This document shows positions 55,324 to 63,645 of a DNA stretch of 64,000 nucleotides, piece by piece. Positions within the stretch are counted from its first letter, which is position 1, and the number at the start of each line of letters is the position of its first letter. The notes beneath the pieces were generated by a model that had not been told where the DNA came from, made no database searches, and saw nothing but the letters and a program-made list of their open reading frames with translations. The DNA is from Desulfoplanes formicivorans. Lineage in GTDB: Bacteria; Desulfobacterota; Desulfovibrionia; Desulfovibrionales; Desulfomicrobiaceae. The translations under genes and the position numbers were made by a program. The stretch spans positions 372,001-436,000 of the forward strand of contig NZ_BDFE01000017.1 of the NCBI RefSeq assembly GCF_001748225.1, in the 5' to 3' direction.

Positions 55324-55794
55324 TTATTTTTCAATACAACGTTCACCATGCACGAATTTTGACTTGATAGCATAGTTGAAGTTTTTGTCTTGCCCCGGGG
55401 TGTGACAGGTTCGACACGAAGCTTCATCAGGATGTCTGATGATATCTCCCGGATCTTCACTTTCAACATGTCTGGCTCCGGGGCCGTGACAGCTTTCACA
55501 CTGCACATTAATAAGTTCCGGTGTCAGATCCATATCGATGAAACCGCCCTCTGCCTCCATGGCCACCACATGACATTTTACGCAACCGGGCGTGGTTTGT
55601 TTTTCTTCTCCCTGTTCTGCCAGATCGGCAAAAGCACGGGCATGGGGGGTCGTCATCCAGCCATGAACCTTGGCTTCATGGCAGTCCGCACACGCCTTAA
55701 CTCCGACATATTCCCCAAAAAACTCTGCCTGGGCAAAGGAAACAATGCATACGTTGACGACCACGGCACACAAAAGAACGTATAGGCGATTCAT
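55324..55794 (-). CDS. Tetraheme c-type cytochrome (cytochrome c554-like)
   Basis: A 156-residue periplasmic protein with a signal peptide (residues 1-23, ending AQA). Four heme sites are visible: CADCH, CVKCH, CESCH (within QCESCHGPGARHVE) and CRTCH. The CESCHGPG and the spacing match the cytochrome c554/multiheme family. It likely moves electrons in the periplasm. It is 11 bases upstream (in transcript order) of the DUF1573 gene, so the two are surely co-expressed. Confidence 0.92.
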   Translation of the reverse strand: MNRLYVLLCAVVVNVCIVSFAQAEFFGEYVGVKACADCHEAKVHGWMTTPHARAFADLAEQGEEKQTTPGCVKCHVVAMEAEGGFIDMDLTPELINVQCESCHGPGARHVESEDPGDIIRHPDEASCRTCHTPGQDKNFNYAIKSKFVHGERCIEK

Positions 55795-55814
55795 GATTTT
55801 TTCCTTTTCCCGGA

Positions 55815-56111
55815 CTAACAGTTACAGCTGGAAGCGGCTTCCAGATACAGATGCTTTTTGAGCTTTCGCAGCTTGCTGTTGTCGATGCCATCCACGTCCA
55901 GCAGTTCATCCATGTCCACGAATTCCCCATTTTCAGAACGGGCATCAATAATTTTTTGGGCCAGTTCCTGACCAACCCCCGGGACCTCGGCAAGCTGCTC
56001 CACCGTGATTGTGTTGAGGTTTTGCTTGCCGTCGTGATCCCCGGCAAAGCCTGGGACAGCTGCCAAGAGCAGAACTGCGAACAGTGGCAGGATTACCATG
56101 ATTTGTTTCAT
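55815..56111 (-). CDS. Secreted helix-hairpin-helix protein, C-terminal Cys-Asn-Cys
   Basis: A 98-residue protein with a signal peptide (1-23, ending GFA) and a ComEA-type HhH module: LNTITVEQLAEVPGVGQELAQKI, then DMDELLDVDGIDNSKLRKLK (quoted in part). It ends SSCNC. HhH modules usually bind DNA, but this one is alone and exported; a protein- or metal-binding role is equally possible. A second protein of the same design lies in the divergent operon (62664-62993). Confidence 0.85.
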   Translation of the reverse strand: MKQIMVILPLFAVLLLAAVPGFAGDHDGKQNLNTITVEQLAEVPGVGQELAQKIIDARSENGEFVDMDELLDVDGIDNSKLRKLKKHLYLEAASSCNC

Positions 56112-56144
56112 TCTACATTCTCCTTCCGGTGTTTTTATTTTGGG

Positions 56145-56348
56145 TTACCAGCCAAGATATTGATGACTGTATAAAAAGGACCAGGCCACCACGGAGAGGA
56201 CTCCGCTGGCAATCCCGGAACATACTTTGGTAAAAAAAGATGCGCTGGTGCGGTCAGCCTTGAAAACTCCCATATACAGAGCTGCCAGGGTCATAAGCAT
56301 CAGAAAAATCGCAAACAACGGTTTCAGGTAATAATAGATTCCGTGCAT
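56145..56348 (-). CDS. Small membrane protein, two helices
   Basis: A 67-residue protein that I do not recognise. Two hydrophobic helices (about 8-28 and 43-62) are separated by a short charged loop. It sits in the operon between the 50-residue membrane protein and the HhH protein. It may be a subunit of the YeiH-type transporter complex. Confidence 0.7.
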   Translation of the reverse strand: MHGIYYYLKPLFAIFLMLMTLAALYMGVFKADRTSASFFTKVCSGIASGVLSVVAWSFLYSHQYLGW

Positions 56349-56357
56349 GGTTTTCTC

Positions 56358-56510
56358 CTAGAGCAGGCCAACATACTGGCAGAAGGTTATAAAGGCAGTG
56401 ATGGCCAGGGCCAGGACAATACCGATCATATCCCGGTCACATTCTTCCCGGCCGGTATTGGCCATATAATCGAAACCGTCCTGATCCGTGGTATGTTCGT
56501 TGATCGTCAT
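56358..56510 (-). CDS. Small single-helix membrane protein
   Basis: A 50-residue protein with an acidic N-terminus (TTDQDGFDYMANTGREECDRD) and one hydrophobic helix (about 30-48). I do not recognise it. The start is the ATG at 56510 with AGGAGG just upstream. It is 10 bases after the transporter gene in transcript order. Such tiny proteins often accompany membrane transporters. Confidence 0.65.
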   Translation of the reverse strand: MTINEHTTDQDGFDYMANTGREECDRDMIGIVLALAITAFITFCQYVGLL

Positions 56511-56520
56511 AAAAACCTCC

Positions 56521-57681
56521 TTAGGCCGGAAGCAATCCGGTTTGAACACAAATGAGAATGACAGCGAGCAGCAGGGCCATGCGCACAAACCCAGCAATGC
56601 AGGTCACGGCAAAACATCGAAGACCATTTTGAGCGATGTCCCGTAACGGCAGGCTCAACCCCAGGGCTGCGGCGGCCATGGAAAAATCCCATTGCACCAT
56701 ATTGAAAATGGCGTGGGCAGCCGGCTGCCTGAACACGTGCAGGCACGCCAGGACCCAACAAAAAATGAATACCATAAGCCAGACGGGAAAGGTTTTCATA
56801 TCCCCGGTGGAATAGATGATATTATTTCCCTTGTTTCTGAGCTTGCGGATGAACATGACCACAAAGACATAGATGAAACCTGCAGGCATGATCACATGAC
56901 GACCCACGTCAAACCATGTGGCATATCGTCCCGCCTCATAGCTCATGCTGAAGGCTGCAAAAAGCCCCTGTGCACCATTGCCCACCGTGGTAACTGCGGC
57001 CAGACCGAAATATTTGTCCGGAATGCCAACGAGTGGACCGACCAGTGGGAGAACCAGCATGGCAATAATTCCAAAGAGGATCACACAGGCCGAAGCCCCA
57101 ATGACCTGCCCGCCTTTGGCCTTGATCAACGGCATGAGAATGACCCCTGCATGAGGGTCTCCTGTTGCAAGACCGCCTGCAACAATGGATGTTTGCCGGT
57201 CATCGAGTTTCAGCAGTTTGCCGGTGTACAACGTAATCGTGGCCGTGACGAACAGGGCGGCTACACAGATCAGAATGGGGATGAAACCCAGTTTGGCCGC
57301 ATGTCCGAACATGAAATGCGGGGCCAGCATGATAATGCCCAGGGGCATCATCAGGTGGATATAGGAAAGGCCTCGTTTCCAGGCGTCGGGAACTCCAAAG
57401 ACGTTGCCGATAACCAACCCCATCAAAAAGGGGTTCCAGACAAAGTTGGAGTTCATAATCTGAAAGAAGGACTGGTGGTGCAGGGGCCCGATGACCCCGT
57501 CCAGCCAGGCAAAAAGATTTTGCAGGGTGAAAGGGTTGGGAACCCCGACCAGGTTATTGCTGAAAATGGCTATAAAGAACATGGCCAGCAGTCCGGGCAG
57601 CACAGTTTTCAGACTGTACAGGGCACTGAAAAAAGAACTTCTGTTTATTTCGTACGTGGCGGTTGATAGTGTATTCATCAT
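56521..57681 (-). CDS. YeiH/UPF0324-type membrane transporter
   Basis: A 386-residue protein with about ten membrane helices. Its C-terminal half follows the YeiH pattern: MPLIKAKGGQVIGASACVILFG, PLVGPLVGIPDKYFGL, and the second re-entrant region with AAFSMSYEAGRYATWFDVGRH (quoted in part). YeiH proteins are called putative sulfate exporters by database tradition, with little experimental support. It differs from YeiH by a longer N-terminus. Its place in an operon beside sulfotransferase genes is suggestive. Confidence 0.72.
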   Translation of the reverse strand: MMNTLSTATYEINRSSFFSALYSLKTVLPGLLAMFFIAIFSNNLVGVPNPFTLQNLFAWLDGVIGPLHHQSFFQIMNSNFVWNPFLMGLVIGNVFGVPDAWKRGLSYIHLMMPLGIIMLAPHFMFGHAAKLGFIPILICVAALFVTATITLYTGKLLKLDDRQTSIVAGGLATGDPHAGVILMPLIKAKGGQVIGASACVILFGIIAMLVLPLVGPLVGIPDKYFGLAAVTTVGNGAQGLFAAFSMSYEAGRYATWFDVGRHVIMPAGFIYVFVVMFIRKLRNKGNNIIYSTGDMKTFPVWLMVFIFCWVLACLHVFRQPAAHAIFNMVQWDFSMAAAALGLSLPLRDIAQNGLRCFAVTCIAGFVRMALLLAVILICVQTGLLPA

Positions 57682-57693
57682 TTGAGTCCTTTG

Positions 57694-60603
57694 TTATCTG
57701 CGGATATGGGCGGAACCGCCTGTATTAACTGCACCACTGATGGTTGTAGCCGGGGCAGCATGTCCGGTTCTCCAGGCATCTCTGAACGCCAGCCTGGGAA
57801 GCATGGACAGACGGAGAAAGCCTTCGATCGTTCCGTTGATGCCCAAGAGCACGTCCACATTATTCCGAGGTCTAAACGCCAAGTTGCCGGTGGTACACAC
57901 CCTGCCCCGGTGATGGCCTTCGATGTGCCAGGCCATGATCATTTCGCCATCAAAACTGTCGATGACAATTTTGAACAACGGTTGACCGTCAGCATCTTTG
58001 GGGCCTTCGTAGGTGGGATGATCCTTGTCCAGAACGATCTGCTGGGGGTTGTCCAGCAACAGTTCGTTAAACTGATAGCAATGGCCACAGACATCCGGAC
58101 GGACCATAAAACGCGGATCATGCTTATAGGGGGTATCACGCTTCATATCTTCGATGCCGGTATACGTGTAGAGCTGGGCTTTGCCCTGCTTGAAAGGCTT
58201 TTTCACATCCATTTCCACCATGACAGGACCCAGGCGCAGCTGCATCTTTCGGGCAGTTTCCATATGCTGAGGCAACAGGGAGTTTGTCACGGTATTAAGC
58301 GGACCTAGCACCTTGCTGGCCAGGACGGTTCCCGAGGCATCGATAATTTCCACCCCCACGGTTCCGCATTGTTCATCCACACTGGTGCAGCGCAGGATCT
58401 TGTCACCGAGCGGCACCGTGTCACCGCTTTGCAGAAGCTCGCTTTTGGGTTTGCTTAAGGTGTAACTAATGGCATTGATGGACGGAGTGGCGAATTCCTT
58501 GATCCGTACATAATTGGAACCCACATATTCAGGCACAATAAAGGTGGCACCTTCGGCAAACACCTCGGGCATGTAATACCGATTGCCCGGATCGTTCTGA
58601 TCAAACCCCTGGGCAATGAAGAAATGGGAACCCCAGCGGTTGCCTGAATATTTCATCAGGCTCAAGGAACCGACCGGACGGTCATCAAGATAGGTCATAC
58701 CGGTATAACGCAGGGCCTTGTTGCGTACGCCCAAAAGCTGATCCTGCCAGTACATGAGATTCCCGTCTCCCATGGGTTGGTTTTTCCAAAAATCCAGATT
58801 GAGATTCTTGAGGACATAGGTACCGGACGTGAAGGTAGTCAGATACGCTTTTTTGCCGAGCATGAAAAAGGGTTCAGCCGCAAGAGTACGTATGTTCCGG
58901 GCGTTTCTGGTTGTATAGCACAAGCCTGCTGGAGGGATAACAATGCGACCGTTTTTGTAGTCGACATAGCTCCCCCGGATAAACACGGCCTCGGCCGAAA
59001 GGAGCTTTTCATGGTTGCGGTTGCGAAAAATTTTCCGCTTCAGCCCCTTAAATCGAGCTACCAGCGGAGCGGTGTGGTCTGGTTCGTAGAATTCACTGCT
59101 GGAAACTACCTTGGGATAGGAAGAAAAGCGTGATTCTTCGATGATGGCCCCCAGAGATGAATCAGCCAACCGTTGCAGAAAGCTGCTTTCAATAATGGGT
59201 TCCAGCACAGGGGAAGAACCCAGAAAAAAATCCAGGTTTTCTTTGCCTTCGCTGGGCCACATGACCATGTTATCGGTCCGCATACCATAATAATCCCGCA
59301 CATAAAGGGTATGCACTGTTTTGGGCCCAAAATCTTTGGCCACGACTTTGAAAGCCGGACGGTTCCAGATTTCCGAATATTTTGTCGGGCCGTCATAGGA
59401 TGCATTGGCAGCATCAAGGGTAATGGTTTCATTGTTTTCCAGGAGCAGACGTTGAAGCATACCGGTTTTGGGGTTGGCTTCCAAAACCACGTTGTACCGT
59501 TTGTCCAGGGGCCAAGGCTGATTGTTTTCTACGGAGATCAAATTCCGGTAGATGACAAAAGACAGGTGCCCGCTGCCAAAACCATGAGCCTTATGCGTGG
59601 CCCACGGGGTAAAGTCGGAATTTTTAAGAAAGGTCGGATCAATAACAAGTTCCACTCGCATGTCTTCTTCGGGTACATTGAGGACATACCTGTCTTTTGC
59701 ATCGTTCCGATTTTTATAATTCTGAGCAGTGGCCGGCTGTATCAGCTTTTCTGCCAGGACCTTGCTGCCGGTAAAGTTGGTGACCTTGACCAAAAATCCA
59801 TTGGGCTGGCGATAGGCGTAGATACGTTTATCCATGTACAACCGGTAGTCTTCCTGGCGGACCTCCAGAGTCACTGGCCGTTCCAGGGCAAAAGTGGCCC
59901 TGGTGACTACGGGGAACTCAATGGAACTGAATGTGGCTGTATCGAACTCTATGTCTTTGGCTACGTACTTGCTCGCCCCGAGATAGTAGGTCTTGTCCAT
60001 ATAAAACTGGAGCAATTGTGATGTCATGCCTTCTTTGAGGTCCAGAGTGCGGGTGTCTTCACGCCCACTGAATTTTGAGGCAATGGGGAACTCCAGCGGC
60101 CAGCCCCCGGAAGGAGAAATGACGGCAAATTCGCCATAGGGCTTTTGGTAATGATCTGTGGAGTAATCGAACCAGAGACGGTACCCTGTTGTACCAAAAG
60201 GTTTCCGTTCTCCTTTGGTAATGGAAACATCGTTAAAAATTTTTTTCTCTGTGCTCAGATCCACCAGATACGCATGTTCGCCCAGAAGCAGAAAAGGGTC
60301 GCGCATGAGAGGTCTGGCATCTCCGGAAGTTTCGGAGATATAAAACAGTCCCCCGGGAAGGACTTTTGCCTGACCATTTTTGATGGTGCTTTGGCGCAGC
60401 ACAATGGCCTCGGAGAGGTGTTTGCTCTGCCCGTCTCTGTTTTTGAAAACCTTATTCCGTAAACCGGCTAAATGCGGCAGAAAGGTCATGTCATTTGCTG
60501 GCGAAAGTCCATGCGGGTCAGTTCCCGCACAGGTCCCGCTCTGCGTAAAGCCCATGACAAAGATCAGGGCCAGAACCAAGACTATTGATGTGTTTTTTTT
60601 CAT
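57694..60603 (-). CDS. Large secreted protein of two diverged homologous halves
   Basis: A 969-residue protein with a signal peptide (residues 1-26). I know no family for it. The two halves (about 43-490 and 512-950) are related. Near their starts, LAGLRNKVFKNRDGQ matches FKGLKRKIFRNRNHE, and RDPFLLLGEHAYL matches AEPFFMLGKKAYL. Near their ends, LLLENNETITLDAANASYDGP matches LLLDNPQQIVLDKDHPTYEGP. The second half adds Cys739, Cys746 and a CGHC site (839-842). It is rich in beta-strand patterns. It is the first gene of the leftward operon and, by size, could be a surface or periplasmic scaffold. Confidence 0.85.
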   Translation of the reverse strand: MKKNTSIVLVLALIFVMGFTQSGTCAGTDPHGLSPANDMTFLPHLAGLRNKVFKNRDGQSKHLSEAIVLRQSTIKNGQAKVLPGGLFYISETSGDARPLMRDPFLLLGEHAYLVDLSTEKKIFNDVSITKGERKPFGTTGYRLWFDYSTDHYQKPYGEFAVISPSGGWPLEFPIASKFSGREDTRTLDLKEGMTSQLLQFYMDKTYYLGASKYVAKDIEFDTATFSSIEFPVVTRATFALERPVTLEVRQEDYRLYMDKRIYAYRQPNGFLVKVTNFTGSKVLAEKLIQPATAQNYKNRNDAKDRYVLNVPEEDMRVELVIDPTFLKNSDFTPWATHKAHGFGSGHLSFVIYRNLISVENNQPWPLDKRYNVVLEANPKTGMLQRLLLENNETITLDAANASYDGPTKYSEIWNRPAFKVVAKDFGPKTVHTLYVRDYYGMRTDNMVMWPSEGKENLDFFLGSSPVLEPIIESSFLQRLADSSLGAIIEESRFSSYPKVVSSSEFYEPDHTAPLVARFKGLKRKIFRNRNHEKLLSAEAVFIRGSYVDYKNGRIVIPPAGLCYTTRNARNIRTLAAEPFFMLGKKAYLTTFTSGTYVLKNLNLDFWKNQPMGDGNLMYWQDQLLGVRNKALRYTGMTYLDDRPVGSLSLMKYSGNRWGSHFFIAQGFDQNDPGNRYYMPEVFAEGATFIVPEYVGSNYVRIKEFATPSINAISYTLSKPKSELLQSGDTVPLGDKILRCTSVDEQCGTVGVEIIDASGTVLASKVLGPLNTVTNSLLPQHMETARKMQLRLGPVMVEMDVKKPFKQGKAQLYTYTGIEDMKRDTPYKHDPRFMVRPDVCGHCYQFNELLLDNPQQIVLDKDHPTYEGPKDADGQPLFKIVIDSFDGEMIMAWHIEGHHRGRVCTTGNLAFRPRNNVDVLLGINGTIEGFLRLSMLPRLAFRDAWRTGHAAPATTISGAVNTGGSAHIRR

Positions 60604-60655
60604 GTGTTGTTCTTCCTGCTGAAGTCTGAATGCGTGAAATGTCTCTCAAGAACAA

Positions 60656-60670
60656 ACAAAAAATATGCCA
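60656..60670 (-). promoter_or_regulatory. Sigma-54-like promoter of the leftward operon
   Basis: On the minus strand TGGCATATTTTTTGT matches the consensus TGGCAC-N5-TTGC at all of -24 and at TTG of -12; the final C is T. The start would be near 60645, about 42 bases before the gene for the 969-residue protein. Confidence 0.5.
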
Positions 60671-60976
60671 GGCTGTCGTACACATCTTAACATATTGAAT
60701 TTACATAATTATTAAAAATATCTCTCCAACTTATGACTTCAACTGTATGAATGCCCGCACAAGCTTCCCATGCCATGGCCTGTATCGCGTGAATTTGAGA
60801 GCGAACATCCTTGCTGACTACGCTGAAATCCTTCTACAGACCATCCATGGAATGTGTATGGACATTCCTGTCTCCCCGGAAATCCCGGCTCCCGGGGAAT
60901 GAAATCCGTCTTTTCTGCACTGAACGCACCCTGAAAAACAAACATTATCGGGGTGTTATCATCGCATCCGACAATT

Positions 60977-61032
60977 ACTTGAACCCCCCAAAAGACCTGT
61001 CTCACACCACAGGTCTTTTGGGGGGTTCAAGT
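60977..61032. repeat. 24-bp perfect inverted repeat
   Basis: Arms at 60977-61000 and 61009-61032 are perfect complements, with an 8-base loop. The arm contains a run of six C and AAAAGACC. There is no T-run, so it is not a standard terminator. It could be a transposon end pair, a miniature element, or a cruciform regulatory site. Confidence 0.8.
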
Positions 61033-61133
61033 GTATGGAAACTCATACAGGCTCGCGTGAAGATGTATGTGAAATCATACACAATGGCCCTCAACTGCAA
61101 TATATCCATCTGATTTTGAACGATTTATTCTTT

Positions 61134-61148
61134 AGGCATACTTTGTGC
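61134..61148 (+). promoter_or_regulatory. Sigma-54-like promoter of the rightward operon
   Basis: AGGCATACTTTGTGC has GG and GC separated by exactly 10 bases, as sigma-54 requires. The -24 half (GGCATA) is identical to that of the leftward promoter. The start would be near 61160, 50 bases before the sulfotransferase ATG. Confidence 0.45.
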
Positions 61149-61209
61149 TTTATTCCACAAGAAACATCTTATGGTGTGAATTTTTGGTAAGCGCAAATAA
61201 GGAGCGAGC

Positions 61210-62652
61210 ATGAAAAGAAGGCAATTTCTGCTTGGAGCTGCAGCCGTTGCTGCGGCAACAGCAGTACGTCCATGGAAGGCTCTGGCCTTTCCAACAGTGT
61301 ATCCGCACGGAACCACCATCTATGATCCGAATAAATGCTGGAATGGATACACCCTTTTTGGAACCGAAGTTCCAAGCGAAGGCACGGTTCTGATTGATAT
61401 GAATGGCAATGTGGTCAAACAATGGAAAAACATGTGCCAGGCCGAACATCCGCCCAAACTCTTGAAGGGCGGCTATCTGGCCGGGGCCATGCGTCCAGCT
61501 CCGGACAAGAAAGGACGGGTTTGGGACGACCCGAGTTCCACGGATCTGGTGGTCATGGATTGGAAGGAAAATGTGGTTCGCCGGATTCCTCGGGCTGGCG
61601 CGCACCATGACTTCCAGTTTGAAGGCAACTCTGTGGGATATTATACCCCTGCGGCACCTCTTGATAACTATAAGGGTAAAATGCTGATCCTGACCCATAA
61701 ATTTGTCAGAAATGACAAAATTACCAATAAGATGCTGTACGATGATTACATTGTCGAAGTTGATAAAAATGGGAAGGTCATCTGGGATTGGCTGGCATCA
61801 GATCATTTTGATGAGATGCATTTTTCAGAAACTGCCAAAAAAACCATTCGCAAGTATCCCACCTATTCCATGACCCGCACTCCGGGGAAGAAAGGGGCTG
61901 ACTGGACCCATACCAATTCGGCCTCCTATCTTGGGCCCAATCACTGGTACACAGAAGATCCGATTGGAAATGCCGCCTTTCATCCGGACAATATCATCAT
62001 TTCCAACCGTCAAACAAATATTGTCTGCATTATCGACAAGAAAACCAAAAAGATCGTCTGGCAGGTTGGCCCCACCTTCTACCCTGAAGATGAATGGACC
62101 TTCAATGGCAAGACCCACAAACGAGCCCTGTACCGACTGGGTCAGTTCATCGGTCAGCATCATGCCCATATGATTCCCGAAGGTTTGCCTGGAGCCGGTA
62201 ATATCATGGTCTATGACAACGGCGGATTTGCCGGCTATGGAGCTCCCAACCAGGGTGCGCCTTTTGGTTGGTCCAGCGGTCGCCGTGATTATTCGCGTGT
62301 TGTGGAATTTAACCCCACCAACCTGCATAAGGTCTGGGAACAATCCGGTAAAACCATGGGGCTCAGAGACGAATGCAAATTCTACAGCTCGTATGTCAGT
62401 TCAGCCCAGAGGCTGCCCAATGGCAACACCCTGATTACAAACGGTTCTGTGGGCCAGTTCCAGGAAGTTACACCCAGTCATGAAATCGTCTGGGAATACA
62501 TCAGTCCCTATTATACCAAAAGCGGGAATTACAACCTTGTCTACCGTGCCTACCGGGTACCTTACGACTATGTTCCACAGCTTGAAAAACCAGAAGAACA
62601 TGCAGTCATTCCGCCAAACAACACCACTTGGCGGATACCTGCTCAACAATAA
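61210..62652 (+). CDS. Arylsulfate sulfotransferase (ASST), Tat-type signal
   Basis: A 480-residue periplasmic enzyme family that moves sulfate from an aryl sulfate ester to another phenol without PAPS. The N-terminus KRRQFLLGAAAVAAATAV is Tat-like (twin Arg, then F-L). Family features are FPTVYPHGTTIYDP, LIDMNGNVVKQW, HHDFQ, HTNSASYLGPNHWY, FHPDNIIISNRQTN, GQHHAHMIPEG and a C-terminal propeller blade with NGNTLITNGSVG. His residues suitable as catalytic nucleophile and partners are present, but exact assignment needs alignment. AAGGAG precedes the ATG. Confidence 0.88.
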   Translation: MKRRQFLLGAAAVAAATAVRPWKALAFPTVYPHGTTIYDPNKCWNGYTLFGTEVPSEGTVLIDMNGNVVKQWKNMCQAEHPPKLLKGGYLAGAMRPAPDKKGRVWDDPSSTDLVVMDWKENVVRRIPRAGAHHDFQFEGNSVGYYTPAAPLDNYKGKMLILTHKFVRNDKITNKMLYDDYIVEVDKNGKVIWDWLASDHFDEMHFSETAKKTIRKYPTYSMTRTPGKKGADWTHTNSASYLGPNHWYTEDPIGNAAFHPDNIIISNRQTNIVCIIDKKTKKIVWQVGPTFYPEDEWTFNGKTHKRALYRLGQFIGQHHAHMIPEGLPGAGNIMVYDNGGFAGYGAPNQGAPFGWSSGRRDYSRVVEFNPTNLHKVWEQSGKTMGLRDECKFYSSYVSSAQRLPNGNTLITNGSVGQFQEVTPSHEIVWEYISPYYTKSGNYNLVYRAYRVPYDYVPQLEKPEEHAVIPPNNTTWRIPAQQ

Positions 62653-62663
62653 ATGGAGACCCC

Positions 62664-62993
62664 ATGAAGTGTATTATCCCCTTACTCGTGATGTTGCTCA
62701 TTGTCTGTTTGTCAGGCCAGGTTTTTGCCCAAGATGAACCTGAACCGTTTGATTTGAACCATGCAACGATCGAACAGCTAATGAGTATCCCTGATGCAGA
62801 TATTACTGAAGATATCGCTAAAGCTATCATTGCAGCTGCCAAAGAAAAGCCATTCAAATATGCTGAGGATCTTATGGATGTCCCAGGAATCGACAACAGC
62901 ATACTTGAAAGCATTAACCCTGTAGAAGAAAATGGAAGCCTTTGGTATGATCCAGATAACGCTGAAATGACTTTTGCTCCTTCAAAGTGTTAA
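62664..62993 (+). CDS. Secreted helix-hairpin-helix protein, C-terminal Cys
   Basis: A 109-residue protein with a signal peptide (1-22, ending VFA) and an HhH-type region: LNHATIEQLMSIPDADITEDIA, then DLMDVPGIDNSILES (quoted in part). It ends PSKC. The design mirrors the 98-residue protein of the leftward operon. GGAGA precedes the ATG, 11 bases after the sulfotransferase stop. Function unknown. Confidence 0.82.
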   Translation: MKCIIPLLVMLLIVCLSGQVFAQDEPEPFDLNHATIEQLMSIPDADITEDIAKAIIAAAKEKPFKYAEDLMDVPGIDNSILESINPVEENGSLWYDPDNAEMTFAPSKC

Positions 62994-63042
62994 TGAGAAG
63001 ATATTGTCACGTATTAATAAAATCAAAACAGAGGATATAAAA

Positions 63043-63552
63043 ATGACCAGATGGTTTAATGTACAACTTTTATTGTTACCATTATTATTGGCAACATTTG
63101 TATTTGGATTTTCAACAAACAGTCATGCAGATTCAGGCGACAAGCTTATCGTTGTCGTTGGCGACACTCAAAAAGAAGCTCTCAAAGGTTGGATCAACTT
63201 CCTGAAGGAAAGTGAGTTTCCTGTGAAGGAAATTACAACAGCCGAATTTGATGCCTATAAAAAATCTCCCTACATTGTTTTGAATGGTGTTCCCGGAGAT
63301 GCGCAGAACAACGGCCCTGTTCTTAAAAAAATACTGACAGATCAAGAACTCAAGAAAGTCTCTGAATCGGGTAATCGAGAGTATTTCATCAAAGATGATG
63401 TTTTCACCAAAGGACAGACCATCGTCGTCTTTGCCGGCACACCGTACTCTTCGGCAGAAGGTATCCGCAAGAATACGCAGAGTGACTGGCTGATCATGAT
63501 GAGCGGTTGGTTCGATATCGAACTGAGTCCTCAGGCCATGTACGGATATTAG
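63043..63552 (+). CDS. Secreted hypothetical protein
   Basis: A 169-residue protein with a signal peptide (residues 1-29, ending SHA). The mature part starts with a beta-alpha-beta pattern (DKLIVVVGDTQKEALKGWINFL) and contains YIVLNGVPGD and TIVVFAGTPYSSAEGIRKNT, reminiscent of the periplasmic S-layer or copper-amine-type alpha/beta repeats, but I cannot name a family. It has no Cys. AGAGGA precedes the ATG. Base use is AT-rich compared with the first 50 kb. Confidence 0.7.
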   Translation: MTRWFNVQLLLLPLLLATFVFGFSTNSHADSGDKLIVVVGDTQKEALKGWINFLKESEFPVKEITTAEFDAYKKSPYIVLNGVPGDAQNNGPVLKKILTDQELKKVSESGNREYFIKDDVFTKGQTIVVFAGTPYSSAEGIRKNTQSDWLIMMSGWFDIELSPQAMYGY

Positions 63553-63558
63553 TATTTC

Positions 63559-63603
63559 TGAACAGGCCAGAAAGCATAATCTGGAAACTGCCTGGCCTGT
63601 TCA
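63559..63603. repeat. 12-bp inverted repeat between operon genes
   Basis: TGAACAGGCCAG (63559-63570) and its perfect complement (63592-63603) with a 21-base loop that can itself pair (CCAG..CTGG). There is no T-run. It lies between the secreted unknown and the second sulfotransferase gene. Confidence 0.7.
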
Positions 63604-63645
63604 TGTAGGTATTCAACCACTATTATTTTTGAAAGGAGTTGTATA

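Larger units (their letters stand above)
60604..61209. other. Divergent control region of the two sulfotransferase-locus operons
   Basis: This 606-base spacer separates two outward-facing operons. It holds a sigma-54-like element for each direction (60656-60670 minus strand, 61134-61148 plus strand) and a 24-bp perfect inverted repeat. An AT-rich stretch (60690-60725) might aid bending. No convincing gene is present; short frames on both strands lack ribosome sites and family features. Confidence 0.6.

Noticed and set aside
59173-60021. A 282-codon plus-strand frame inside the gene for the 969-residue protein
   Set aside because: Antisense to a gene with signal peptide and internal duplication; no ribosome site and no family features.
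60811-61113. A 100-codon frame in the divergent spacer
   Set aside because: It runs through the 24-bp inverted repeat and the spacer, has no ribosome site, and shows no known motif.
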